DNA of 64,000 nucleotides from Streptomyces sulfonofaciens. Its GTDB lineage: Bacteria > Actinomycetota > Actinomycetes > Streptomycetales > Streptomycetaceae. The number at the start of each line of letters is the position of its first letter. Within the stretch, counting starts at the first letter, position 1. The notes beneath the pieces are model-generated. The model was not told the DNA's origin, searched no databases, and saw nothing but the letters and a program-made list of their open reading frames with translations. The translations under genes were made by a program, and so were the position numbers. Positions 34,881-43,442 of this stretch are shown here, in pieces. The stretch is from the NCBI RefSeq assembly GCF_014656295.1, contig NZ_BNCD01000010.1, positions 228,639 to 292,638 on the forward strand, given 5' to 3'.

Positions 34881-35819
34881 CTATGACTTGGATGTGGTGC
34901 GTATGTTGACGTAGTTGCCGCCGATCCAGTCCTGGAACGTGGCGGTCTCACCGTCCAGGGTCACATCGAACCCGCACCGCTTGGCCAGGGGGACCGAGAA
35001 GGCGAAGTCGGCGTTGGGGCGGAGGAAGAAGACGCTGGACGTGCGGCTGCTGCCGGCGATCAGGTCCCGGCCGGGCGAGGCGACGTGGTGCTTGGGCGCC
35101 TTCACCTGGCCGCCGGTGACGAGGGTCGCGACGGCGCCGCAGAAGACGAGTACCGTGTCCGGTTTGGCCGGCAGGTCCACGAAGGCGCCGTCGACCTCGA
35201 CCTGGAGGCTGACGAAGCCGTTCGGGCAGGGTGTCTGCTGGATCAGGGTCACCGTCGACAGGTCGTAGTGCGGCGCCATCCGGAGGGGTTCCTCCTCGGC
35301 GCTGCGGTTCTCGGGGACCTCCGGGAAGTAGCGGAACCGCAGCAGCGGCTCACAGTCGACGAAGGCTTCGACGCCGCCTTCCGGTTCGGTTCCGGTGGTC
35401 CTCAGGACCTGCCTGGCCACCTCCTTGGTGGCTTCGTACATGTCGTCGAAGTAGTGCGTCCAGATCCGTTCGAAGTCGCCGTTGGGGAAGACGTTGTCCG
35501 AGGTGCCCATGGAGTAGCACATCGAGTAGTCCGAGTACGTGCCGTTGTTGGTGATCTTCGCGGTGCTCTCCGACTCCAGTCCGGTGAACCCGCGCCGGAT
35601 GGTGGGGACCGTGGAGGTGACGGCCCGCTTCTCCTGCTCGGTGCCGTGTTCGAAGAACTCGGTGGCGACGTCCTTGGCGGACTTCTGGTCGCCCTCCGAA
35701 GGGCCGCAGTCCGTCAGGTAGAAGACGCCCTTCTCCGTCAGGCACCTGCGGAACTCGTCCTGGCAACGCCCCTCCTGCAACGCGCTCAGGCTGAACGTCG
35801 GCACCTTCGTGTCCGTCAT
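34881..35819 (-). CDS. cefE: Deacetoxycephalosporin C synthase (penicillin N expandase)
   Basis: The product is 312 aa from ATG 35819. A GTG three bases upstream is possible, and GAGGGG serves both. It is an Fe(II)/2-oxoglutarate oxygenase with iron ligands His184, Asp186 (APHYDLS) and His244 (KAPKHH), and with the 2-oxoglutarate anchor Arg259-x-Ser261 (RTSS). It aligns along its length with the S. clavuligerus expandase as I recall it (GFTGLESES, DYSMCYSMGT, GGNYVNIR). It converts penicillin N to deacetoxycephalosporin C by ring expansion. Its paralogue CefF is encoded divergently at 39607-40554. Confidence 0.95.
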   Translation of the reverse strand: MTDTKVPTFSLSALQEGRCQDEFRRCLTEKGVFYLTDCGPSEGDQKSAKDVATEFFEHGTEQEKRAVTSTVPTIRRGFTGLESESTAKITNNGTYSDYSMCYSMGTSDNVFPNGDFERIWTHYFDDMYEATKEVARQVLRTTGTEPEGGVEAFVDCEPLLRFRYFPEVPENRSAEEEPLRMAPHYDLSTVTLIQQTPCPNGFVSLQVEVDGAFVDLPAKPDTVLVFCGAVATLVTGGQVKAPKHHVASPGRDLIAGSSRTSSVFFLRPNADFAFSVPLAKRCGFDVTLDGETATFQDWIGGNYVNIRTTSKS

Positions 35820-35883
35820 CACTCATTGCCCCTCTCGCAACGGGGTGGTCGCCGGCGCAGTGGAAAACACGTGCACGGCGCAC

Positions 35884-37089
35884 TCAGCCCCCGATCAGTT
35901 CCTTCGTCTCGCCCATGGCCTTGGCCAGTTGGTCTATCTCCGCCTCGGTGTTGTAGAAGTTCAGGGAGATCCGCAGCAGCGCCCCGTCCGGCCGGTCGGC
36001 CACCGCCGTCTCGATCCGGAAGCGTTCCCACAGGGCCTGGTGCAGGTCACCGGCCCTGCTCCCGCCGGGCAGCCGGAACGCCACCATCGCGCCGGACAGC
36101 GCGGGCGACTCCGGGGTGGCCGGGGTGAGGCCGCGCCAGCCGGTGAGGCGCTCGCGGGCGTGCTCCACCAGTTCGCGTCTGCGGGCCCTGATCCGGTCGT
36201 ACCCGAGTCCCGCCTGGAAGTCGATCGACTCCGGTGTCGCGAGCCACGGGCAGATGTCCCGGGTCCCCTCGCACTCGTACCTGCGCAGTCGCGGGGTGCT
36301 GCCGAACCGGTCGCGCTCGTCCGGCGGTCCGCTCCCCCGCGGGGGCTCGTGGGCCCAGCTCACCTGGAGCGGTTCGAGGCCCTCCGCACGGCCCGGGGCC
36401 ACGTGCAGGAATCCGACGCCGGTGGGTGCGAGGAGCCACTTGTGGCCGCTTCCCGCGTAGTAGTCGCAGCCGGTGCCGTCCAGGTCCAGATCGAGGAACG
36501 CCGGGGCATGGGCGCCGTCCACCAGGGTCACGATGCCGCGGCGGCGGGCCTCGGCACACAGTTCCCTGGCCGGCAGGACCAGCCCGGTGGACGACACGAC
36601 GTGGCTGAAGAACAGCAGCCGGGTCCGGTGGGTCATCGCGGCCACGGCGGCGTCGACGACCTCACCGGCATCGGCGGGCAAGGCGGGCAGCGGGAACGTC
36701 CTGACCTCCAGGCCCCGCCGTTGCGCCATCCGCTCCAGGCACCAGCGCATCGGCGTGTACTCGTGGTCGGTCATCAGGATCTCGCCCGGCGCCGTCAGGT
36801 CGAGGGAGGACGCCACCAGGTTCACGGCGCCGGTCACGTTGGCGGTGAGGACGAGGCGGTGCGGATCCCCGCCCACGAACCCGGCCAGGCGTTCACGCGC
36901 CTCCCACAGCAGCGCGGGAACCTCGCGCAGCAGGAAGTCCATGGGCTCCCGGGCGAGGTGGGCCCGGTAGCCGGTGACGCGCTCGAAGGCGCAGCGCGGC
37001 AGGGGCCCGCCGGATCCGGTGTTGAGGTTGACGACGGTCGGGTCGAGCAGCATGTGGCCGCGGGCATCGTCCCAGTCGGCAACGGCCAT
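35884..37089 (-). CDS. cefD: Isopenicillin N epimerase
   Basis: The product is 401 aa from ATG 37089. It has the fold-type I PLP aminotransferase (class V) fold. The Schiff-base lysine is Lys217 (AGSGHKWLLAPTGVG), with DGAHAPAFLDLDL carrying the Asp that contacts the pyridine ring. The length and N-terminal substrate region (TVVNLNTGSGGPLP) match bacterial CefD. It epimerises the L-aminoadipyl side chain of isopenicillin N to D, giving penicillin N, the substrate of CefE. It is the first gene of the cefD-cefE-pcd unit. A candidate CcaR heptamer array lies 118 bases upstream. Confidence 0.94.
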   Translation of the reverse strand: MAVADWDDARGHMLLDPTVVNLNTGSGGPLPRCAFERVTGYRAHLAREPMDFLLREVPALLWEARERLAGFVGGDPHRLVLTANVTGAVNLVASSLDLTAPGEILMTDHEYTPMRWCLERMAQRRGLEVRTFPLPALPADAGEVVDAAVAAMTHRTRLLFFSHVVSSTGLVLPARELCAEARRRGIVTLVDGAHAPAFLDLDLDGTGCDYYAGSGHKWLLAPTGVGFLHVAPGRAEGLEPLQVSWAHEPPRGSGPPDERDRFGSTPRLRRYECEGTRDICPWLATPESIDFQAGLGYDRIRARRRELVEHARERLTGWRGLTPATPESPALSGAMVAFRLPGGSRAGDLHQALWERFRIETAVADRPDGALLRISLNFYNTEAEIDQLAKAMGETKELIGG

Positions 37090-37746
37090 GTCGTGATCTC
37101 CCGCAAATTCAGAAAAAGGGAATCCCCCGGCATTCGGTCGACTTCAGCAGAGTAGCAGCCACCACACGATCCGGAACAGGCCATTGCCTTGCCGAAAAGT
37201 TGTGAAGAGAACTCGGAGAGAGTCGAAAGAGCGGCCCAAGAGCGGGATGCGCCAGTATGCGGAAGTCACCATATCCAGCTCATCGTCACGGCACGTCGGC
37301 GCTTGAAATCCTGACCATTCATCCTGCTCCACAGGAGTTTTCCCACATGGGTGAAGTGGAACGTCATCCCGACCTCGACCCCGTGGAGGGAGCGGGCCCG
37401 GGCACTCGGGGCGTCCGCATGGCGCCACTCCATGGCCCCGTCCTCCGCTGATCCGCGGCTTCCGCGGCAAACGGCGTGGCCAGAAGGCGACAGCGCCCGT
37501 CCGGTTGCGGCTCCTGCCGCCACTCCCCGCCGGGTCCGCGCCGCCAGGAGCGGAATGCCGCGAATTCGCACCGCAGTCCGGTGCGGACCCCTGTGGACGG
37601 GGCGGGCGGTGCATGTGCCGCGCGGGCGCCCGCCGCTTTTTGTCCCGTGGTCCCTGCACCGATGGGAAATCCGACTCCAGACCGCCGCCGCAGGGCCTGG
37701 TGACACAATTAAACACGCAGTCAGACGGAAATCAAGGGAGTGTGCA
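37090..37746. other. Divergent promoter region between cefD and cmcI
   Basis: 657 bases without a supported gene. In S. clavuligerus the equivalent intergenic region is a CcaR-controlled bidirectional promoter. The heptamer array at 37207-37246 is the main recognisable element. Confidence 0.6.
37207..37246 (-). promoter_or_regulatory. Candidate CcaR (SARP) binding array upstream of cefD
   Basis: On the plus strand GAGAACT, GAGAGTC, GAGCGGC and GAGCGGG start at 37207, 37218, 37229 and 37240, exactly 11 bp apart with 4-base spacers. Read on the minus strand, towards cefD, each heptamer ends in CTC. SARP proteins bind direct heptamer repeats at 11-bp spacing. The same pattern recurs at 56432-56471 and 62332-62360. 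Confidence 0.6.
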
Positions 37747-38457
37747 TTGAAGGACCATTCTCAGATGGAATTCACGGATTTGAATCTCTTCCGGGGTCTG
37801 GGCGAGGACCCGGCCTACCATCCTCCTGTGCTGAAGGACCGGCCGCGCGACTGGCCACTCGACCGGTGGGCCGAGGCACCGCGCGATCTCGGGTTCTCGG
37901 ATTTCGCGCGCTACCAGTGGCGCGGTCTGCGCATGCTCAAGGACCCGGAGACCCAGGCCGTGTACCACGACCTCCTGTGGGAACTGCGTCCGCGCACGAT
38001 CGTCGAACTGGGCGTGTACGGCGGCGGTTCACTGGTCTGGTTCCGCGATCTGACCCGGCTCATGGGCATCGACTGCCAGGTCATCGGGATCGACAGGGAC
38101 CTCTCCCGGTGCCGGATACCCGCGTCCGAGAAGTCGAACATCTCGCTGCACGAGGGCGACTGCGCGGCCGTCGAGACGTTCGAGCACCTTCGTTCCGCCG
38201 CTCACCCGCTGCTCTTCATCGACGATGCGCACACCAACACGTTCAACATCATGAAGTGGGCGGTCGACCATCTCCTCGAACACGGCGACTACTTCGTCAT
38301 CGAGGACATGATCCCCTTCTGGCACCGGTACAGCCCCCGACTGCTCGAGGAGTACCTCGGCGCCTTCCGCGACGTGCTGACCATGGACATGGTCTACGCC
38401 AACGCCAGCCAGCAGCTTGATCGCGGTGTCTTTCGCCGGTCGGCGAAGAAGGACTAG
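37747..38457 (+). CDS. cmcI: Cephalosporin 7-alpha-hydroxylase/methyltransferase component CmcI
   Basis: The product is 236 aa, the length I recall for S. clavuligerus CmcI. The start is TTG 37747 with AAGGGAG 7 bases upstream. The next ATG is at 37765. The SAM-binding region is VELGVYGGGSLVWF. The metal-site acidic residues are Asp160 (FIDDAH), Glu186 and Asp187 (VIEDMI). It acts with CmcJ in 7-alpha-methoxylation of the cephem ring. Structural and biochemical data on the family point to CmcI as the methyl-transferring partner. It is first in the cmcI-cmcJ-cefF-cmcH unit. Confidence 0.93.
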   Translation: MKDHSQMEFTDLNLFRGLGEDPAYHPPVLKDRPRDWPLDRWAEAPRDLGFSDFARYQWRGLRMLKDPETQAVYHDLLWELRPRTIVELGVYGGGSLVWFRDLTRLMGIDCQVIGIDRDLSRCRIPASEKSNISLHEGDCAAVETFEHLRSAAHPLLFIDDAHTNTFNIMKWAVDHLLEHGDYFVIEDMIPFWHRYSPRLLEEYLGAFRDVLTMDMVYANASQQLDRGVFRRSAKKD

Positions 38458-38553
38458 CCGCACGGCAGCGGGGGAAATGCAATTCCCGCCGGTCCGCGTG
38501 CTCACGGGTACCGGCGGCGACGGGATTTTCCGGGCCGAGTGGAAGAGGTCCCC

Positions 38554-39444
38554 ATGCCCACCGTATCGAGTCTCCTGTACTACAGTGCGCCGCTCGCACC
38601 CGGGGGGCGGGACGACGACTGGTGCATCGACGCCGTGTCCCGGCACCCCGACGTGCTCTTCAACTTCCGCAAGGTGCCGACCGAGACGGCCATAACCGAC
38701 CTGCGCGAGTGCACGAGGGAGCCGAAGCTCGACGAGACGGGTTTCGAGAAGGTCGTGTTCCCGACGCGTGTGGACCAGCGGGCCCTCGTGGCGAACAACG
38801 CGTCAACGCTCGAATGGTACCGGCAGGAGACGAGGGACCTGCTGGAACCGCTCACCGGCGCCGACACGGTGCAGTTCTTCGATGCCACGCTCAGGCGGCA
38901 GGACACGGCCGGGCCCGCGGCCGGCACCTACAGTTCGCCGCACCTGCGGGTGCACGTCGACCAGAGCCCGAAGAGCGCCCGTGCGCGCGCCGCCGCCCTT
39001 CGGCGGCATTTCCGCAGGTTCCAGATCGTCAACGTCTGGCGGCCGCTCCTCGAACCGGTCCGCAACTTCCCGCTCGCCGTGTGCGACTACCGCTCCATGG
39101 ACCTCTCCGCTGATCTCGTGCCGACCCGATTACGTTTCCCCGCGTGGCTCAAGGACCGCGAGAACTTCTCCGTGCGGCACAATCCCGCGCACCGGTGGCA
39201 CTACTGGGAGGCACTCTCACCCGATGAGGTAATAGTTTTCAAATGCTATGACAGCGCGAGCCGCGGTCTGGCGCTCGCGAGTTGCGGAACAGGCGGAACA
39301 GGCGGAACAGGCGGAACAGAGGGGAACGATCTGCTGGACGTGGCGGGCCTGTGTCCGCACACGGCTTTCCTCGACGAGAAAGGACCGACCACCGGACACC
39401 TGCGCACATCCTTGGAAATGCGTGCCCTGATCTTCTATGACTGA
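38554..39444 (+). CDS. cmcJ: Cephamycin 7-alpha-methoxylation component CmcJ
   Basis: The product is 296 aa. ATG 38554 has GGAAGAGG 5 bases upstream. It belongs to the CmcJ/GA4-desaturase-like family of presumed Fe(II)/2-oxoglutarate oxygenases. The motifs HLRVHVDQSP, FQIVNVWRPL and the C-terminal HTAFLDE, GHLRTSLEMRALIFYD fit the family. It hydroxylates C-7 of the cephem as part of the CmcI/CmcJ pair. There are two oddities. Leu193 is encoded by TTA (39130-39132), which makes translation dependent on the bldA tRNA. Residues about 244-255 are a Gly-Thr-Gly repeat from a 9-bp microsatellite. Confidence 0.92.
   Translation: MPTVSSLLYYSAPLAPGGRDDDWCIDAVSRHPDVLFNFRKVPTETAITDLRECTREPKLDETGFEKVVFPTRVDQRALVANNASTLEWYRQETRDLLEPLTGADTVQFFDATLRRQDTAGPAAGTYSSPHLRVHVDQSPKSARARAAALRRHFRRFQIVNVWRPLLEPVRNFPLAVCDYRSMDLSADLVPTRLRFPAWLKDRENFSVRHNPAHRWHYWEALSPDEVIVFKCYDSASRGLALASCGTGGTGGTGGTEGNDLLDVAGLCPHTAFLDEKGPTTGHLRTSLEMRALIFYD
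39284..39319 (+). repeat. Four perfect 9-bp tandem repeats inside cmcJ
   Basis: GCGGAACAG is repeated at 39284, 39293, 39302 and 39311. Because the unit is nine bases, copy-number change would alter a Gly-Gly-Thr linker without shifting the frame. Confidence 0.9.
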
Positions 39445-39606
39445 CCGCTGCGACCGACCGCCCATCCGGCGATCCCCGACGGGAGCCGGGTCCGGACGGC
39501 GCAGAAACGGGCCGGGACGACGCAGTCCGGCACCGGGGACCGAGGCAGGGGCCGCGGCCGAGCGGCTTCCCAGGGCGCTGGGAAAGTTGAGAAGGAGCAT
39601 CTGAAC

Positions 39607-40554
39607 ATGGCGGACACGACGGTACCGATCTTCAGCCTCGCCGACTTGCAGAAGGGCGCCGACCAGGACGAGTTCCACCGCTGCGTGACGGAGATGGGGG
39701 TCTTCTACCTCACCGACTACGGTGCGCTCGAACAGGACCACCGCTCGGCCACCGACACCGCGATGGACTTCTTCGAGCACGGCACTCCGGAGGAGAAGCA
39801 AGCCGTCACCACCAAGATCCCGACCATGCGCCGGGGGTACTCCGCGCTGGAGGCGGAGAGCACCGCCCAGGTGACCAGGACGGGCACGTACACGGACTAC
39901 TCGATGTCGTTCTCGATGGGGATTTCGGACAATCTCTTCCCCTCGCAGCGGTTCGAGGCGGTGTGGACGGACTACTTCAACCGGCTGTACACCGCCGCGC
40001 AGGAGACCGCGCGGGTCGTGCTGAACGCGTCGGGGTCGTACGACGCCGGGGACATGGACAAGCTGCTGGACTGCGACCCCGTACTGCGGCTGCGGTACTT
40101 CCCCGAGGTTCCCGAGCACCGCTCCGCCGAGCGGGAGCCGCGGCGGATGGCACCGCACTACGACCTGTCGATCATCACCCTGATCCACCAGACCCCGTGC
40201 GCCAACGGGTTCGTCAGCCTCCAGGCCGAGATAGGCGGCGAGATGGTGAGCCTGCCGCACGTGCCCGACGCCGTCGTCGTGCTGTGCGGCGCGATCGCGC
40301 CGCTGGCCACCCAGGGCGCGGTACCCGCGCCCAAGCACCACGTCAGGTCTCCGGAGGCCGGTATGCGGGCGGGCAGCGACCGCACGTCGAGCGTCTTCTT
40401 CCTGCGCCCCTCGATCGACTTCGCCTTCTCGGTCCCCAAGGCGCGCACGTACGGCCTCGACGTGAGCCTCGACACCGAGACCGCGACGTTCGGGGACTGG
40501 ATCGGAACCAACTACGTCACGATGCACTCGGATCCCGGAGTCCGGGGGAAGTAG
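39607..40554 (+). CDS. cefF: Deacetylcephalosporin C synthase (DAOC 3'-hydroxylase)
   Basis: The product is 315 aa, ATG 39607. It is an Fe(II)/2-oxoglutarate oxygenase closely related to CefE, with His184, Asp186 (APHYDLS) and His244 (PAPKHH), and Arg259-x-Ser261. It differs from CefE in hydroxylase-type positions (DYSMSFSMGI where CefE has DYSMCYSMGT) and in the C-terminal tail. It hydroxylates the 3-methyl of deacetoxycephalosporin C. The separate cefE and cefF genes match Streptomyces, in contrast to the fused fungal enzyme. Assignment of which paralogue is which rests on sequence resemblance and gene order. Confidence 0.92.
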   Translation: MADTTVPIFSLADLQKGADQDEFHRCVTEMGVFYLTDYGALEQDHRSATDTAMDFFEHGTPEEKQAVTTKIPTMRRGYSALEAESTAQVTRTGTYTDYSMSFSMGISDNLFPSQRFEAVWTDYFNRLYTAAQETARVVLNASGSYDAGDMDKLLDCDPVLRLRYFPEVPEHRSAEREPRRMAPHYDLSIITLIHQTPCANGFVSLQAEIGGEMVSLPHVPDAVVVLCGAIAPLATQGAVPAPKHHVRSPEAGMRAGSDRTSSVFFLRPSIDFAFSVPKARTYGLDVSLDTETATFGDWIGTNYVTMHSDPGVRGK

Positions 40555-40725
40555 CGTCGATGACGCCGTGACCGAGGCGGAGGCCCGCCGGCACAAACGG
40601 GCCGGCGAGGGTCCGCCGGGCCCTGGCCCGGCTCGTGCGGCGGGGGAGCCCTCCGATCGTCTTGAAGTCCGTGAAGCGGATCACACCCGACCATCGTCGA
40701 AGTCCAACGCGTGGGAAGGATCGGA

Positions 40726-42291
40726 ATGCTCGTCGTTGCATTGAAGCCGGGTCACGACGGCGCGGTCGCCGCGATCGACAACCGCAAGTTGCTCTACTCG
40801 CTCGAATCGGAGAAGGACTCCCGCCCTCGGTACACGCAACTGCTGCCGACGACGATCCTCGACATCGCCGAGCGGCTCGACGCCGTACCGGACGTGGTGG
40901 CCCTGGGGGGCTGGAGCGACCTGCGTCCCAACCGCATCTCCTACACCGGCGCGGGTTACGAGGGCACCCATGAGCCCACCATCACGACCTCGCGCTTCTT
41001 CGGCAAGGAGGTCAGGTTCTTCACCTCGACGCACGAGAGATCGCACATATACATGGCGCTGGGCATGGCCCCCGCGGACACCGCCCCCTTGCGGACGGTC
41101 CTGGTCTGGGAGGGGGACGTCGGCGCCTTCTACGTCGTCGACGCCGACCACCGCATCGTCCGCACCGTCCCGGTCATGACGGGCCCCGGCGCGCGGTACT
41201 CGTTCCTCTTCGGGCTCGCCGACCCCACCTTCCCCGACTCCGGGGGAAAGCCCCGTCTCAACGACGCCGGCAAGCTCATGGCGCTGGCGGCGTTCGGGGA
41301 CGCGGGCGAGGCGGGTCCCGACATCACGAACGTCGTCGAGCGGATCCTCAAGCAGGACTCCATGTACCCGGCGCCCAAGGCGGAGTACCAAGACTCGGTC
41401 CTGTACAACGCGGGCGTCGAGTCGGACGCCTGCAAGACGGCGGCCGCGCTGCTCACCAAGCGCCTCTTCGAGACGTTCGCGCAGGTCGCTCGCGAACAGA
41501 TGCCCGAAGGCAGTCCGCTGTACATCTCCGGCGGATGCGGGCTGAACTGCGACTGGAACAGCGAGTGGGCGGCGCTCGGCCACTTCTCCTCGGTCTTCGT
41601 CGCGCCCTGCACCAACGACTCGGGCTCCGCGCTGGGCACCGCCATCGACGCGCTCGCCACGTTCACCGGCGACCCCCACATCGACTGGAGCGTCTACAGC
41701 GGACTCGACTTCGTCGACGACACCCGGCCCGACACCAGCCGCTGGCGGTCCCGTCCGCTGGACCACGACGCCGTGGCGCAGGCGCTGGCGGCCGGCCGCG
41801 TCGTGGCGTGGGTGCAGGGGCGGTGGGAGATCGGGCCGCGGGCACTGGGCAACCGCTCGCTGCTGGCCGAGCCGTTCAGCACGGCCACCAGGGACCTGCT
41901 CAACGACATCAAGAAGCGCGAGGACTACCGGCCCATCGCACCGGTCTGCCGGGTCGAGGACCTCCCGGCGGTCTTCCATGAGGACTTCGAGGACCCGTAC
42001 ATGCTGTACTTCCGGCGTGTGCGCGAGTCCAGCGGCGCGCTGGCCGTGACGCACGTGGACGGTTCCGCGCGGTGCCAGACCGTGCGGGAGTCGGGCAACC
42101 CGCGCCTGCACCGGCTGCTGTCGGCGTTCGCCGCGCGGCGGGGCCTGGGCGTGCTGTGCAACACGTCGCTGAACTTCAACGGGGAGGGCTTCATCAACCG
42201 CACGTCCGACCTGACGCTCTACTGCGAGTCGCGGGGAATCTCGGACATGGTCGTCGGTGACACGTGGTACCAGCGCGTAGAGGGCTCCTGA
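40726..42291 (+). CDS. cmcH: 3'-hydroxymethylcephem O-carbamoyltransferase
   Basis: The product is 521 aa from ATG 40726, with GGGAAGGA 5 bases upstream. A GTG at 40711 is less likely. The N-terminal Kae1-like domain (LKPGHDGAVAA, HERSHIYMALGMAP) makes carbamoyl-AMP. The C-terminal Carbam_trans_C domain (WVQGRWEIGPRALGNRS, LCNTSLNFNGEGFI) transfers the carbamoyl group. The substrates are carbamoyl phosphate, ATP and deacetylcephalosporin C. It is last in the cmcI-cmcJ-cefF-cmcH unit and ends before a strong terminator shared with pcbC. Confidence 0.94.
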   Translation: MLVVALKPGHDGAVAAIDNRKLLYSLESEKDSRPRYTQLLPTTILDIAERLDAVPDVVALGGWSDLRPNRISYTGAGYEGTHEPTITTSRFFGKEVRFFTSTHERSHIYMALGMAPADTAPLRTVLVWEGDVGAFYVVDADHRIVRTVPVMTGPGARYSFLFGLADPTFPDSGGKPRLNDAGKLMALAAFGDAGEAGPDITNVVERILKQDSMYPAPKAEYQDSVLYNAGVESDACKTAAALLTKRLFETFAQVAREQMPEGSPLYISGGCGLNCDWNSEWAALGHFSSVFVAPCTNDSGSALGTAIDALATFTGDPHIDWSVYSGLDFVDDTRPDTSRWRSRPLDHDAVAQALAAGRVVAWVQGRWEIGPRALGNRSLLAEPFSTATRDLLNDIKKREDYRPIAPVCRVEDLPAVFHEDFEDPYMLYFRRVRESSGALAVTHVDGSARCQTVRESGNPRLHRLLSAFAARRGLGVLCNTSLNFNGEGFINRTSDLTLYCESRGISDMVVGDTWYQRVEGS

Positions 42292-42297
42292 CGCAGG

Positions 42298-42342
42298 CGC
42301 ACCGGGGGGCCGGAGGGACGTTCCCTCCGGCCCCCCGGTGCG
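42298..42342. terminator. Strong bidirectional terminator between cmcH and pcbC
   Basis: A perfect stem of 21 bp (arms 42298-42318 and 42322-42342, starting CGCACCGGGG) with a 3-base loop. It sits 7 bases after the cmcH stop and about 60 bases after the pcbC stop on the other strand. Confidence 0.9.
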
Positions 42343-42400
42343 TCCGGGTGCCCCTGCGGCGGCGGACCCGGGAGCGGGCCCGCCACCTCGGGGGCCACCG

Positions 42401-43390
42401 TCAGGTCTGGCCGTTCTTGACGATCAGCGCACGCAGGCCGTGCTGGAGGTAGTCGCCGTAGGAGAGCGGCTCGTTCTTCACCGGCTCGATCGCCCCCTCG
42501 GGCACGAACGGCTCGATGAGGGCGTTGTGCCCGCCGTTGAGGAAGAACGGCAGGGACAGCCGCTCCGCGTTGATGAACTTCACGCGGTGGTTGGGGGCCG
42601 GGAAGTAGTCGTTGGTGATGTGCGCCATGTACGTGCCGCAGTTCACCAGGAAGTTCTCCCCGGACGTCGGCAGGTCCTGCCATCCGTCCACGGTCTCGAC
42701 CTGGAGGTTCTGCACCTCCGTCTGGAACAGGACGGTGATCATCGACACGTCCAGGTGGTCCTCGAAGCTCAGCTTCGTGCCGTCGGGACCCGTCTTGACC
42801 GGCGGGTAGTCCTCCAGGTACGGGTAGCGGATCAGTGACACGGAGGAGAGCGTGTCGGCCTCCGCGAGCGCCGGGTCGAAGAAGTGCTCGGGCTTGCCGA
42901 GCGCCAGCGCGAGCCCGCGCATGATCACCGTGGAGAGCCGGAGCATCTCCCGGTAGTAGCTCTCGCAGAACGGCCGGAACCGCGGATGCCGCTCCTCGTC
43001 GGGCCAGTCGTTCACCTCGTGCATCGGCACCCCGGACTTGATCATGGGGTGGTCCTCGGTGAACGCCGGGTTCAGGTAGCAGAAGGACTCGACCGCCTTC
43101 TTCCCCTTGACGGCCATGTAGTAGCCGTTGCGCACGTGCGAGTTGTTCGGGTTGTAGGCGCGGATCGCCAGGTCGAACTTCTCCTGGTCCGTCATGGTGC
43201 GGTGGAACTCGTTGACGACGTCCTGCAGCAACTGCACGTCCACGCCGTGGTGGGAGGCGTAGAAGAAGCCGGAGCCCCGGCAGGCCTTGTTGATCTCCTC
43301 CGCGACGCTCCTCTTGGCGTCCGCGTCGTCTTTGAACAGCGGTGAGATGTCGATGGTCGGAACGTCCGCCGACGGCATCCGAATTGGCAT
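42401..43390 (-). CDS. pcbC: Isopenicillin N synthase
   Basis: The product is 329 aa, the usual Streptomyces length, from ATG 43390 with GGAGG 6 bases upstream. It is a non-haem iron oxidase with iron ligands His212, Asp214 (EDHLDVSM) and His268 (PAPNHRVKF). Arg277-x-Ser279 (ERLSLPFF) anchors the valine carboxylate of ACV. The C-terminal GLRALIVKNGQT is characteristic. It closes the beta-lactam and thiazolidine rings of ACV with O2, without 2-oxoglutarate. The gene begins 52 bases after pcbAB, so both are in the lat-pcbAB-pcbC unit. Confidence 0.96.
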   Translation of the reverse strand: MPIRMPSADVPTIDISPLFKDDADAKRSVAEEINKACRGSGFFYASHHGVDVQLLQDVVNEFHRTMTDQEKFDLAIRAYNPNNSHVRNGYYMAVKGKKAVESFCYLNPAFTEDHPMIKSGVPMHEVNDWPDEERHPRFRPFCESYYREMLRLSTVIMRGLALALGKPEHFFDPALAEADTLSSVSLIRYPYLEDYPPVKTGPDGTKLSFEDHLDVSMITVLFQTEVQNLQVETVDGWQDLPTSGENFLVNCGTYMAHITNDYFPAPNHRVKFINAERLSLPFFLNGGHNALIEPFVPEGAIEPVKNEPLSYGDYLQHGLRALIVKNGQT

Positions 43391-43442
43391 GGAACCCTCC
43401 AGGAACTCTGCATCTAGCGCTGATGAGGGGACATCGGCCTGT

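Noticed and set aside
34881..35819. Idea that cefE and cefF might encode new oxygenases for a novel beta-lactam
   Set aside because: Length, iron ligands, Arg-x-Ser anchor and long matching blocks fit the known expandase and hydroxylase, and every cephamycin partner gene is present.
37308..37326. ATCCTG repeated 13 bp apart in the cefD-cmcI region
   Set aside because: Spacing of 13 bp does not match SARP or other known sites, and a 6-bp repeat is expected by chance.
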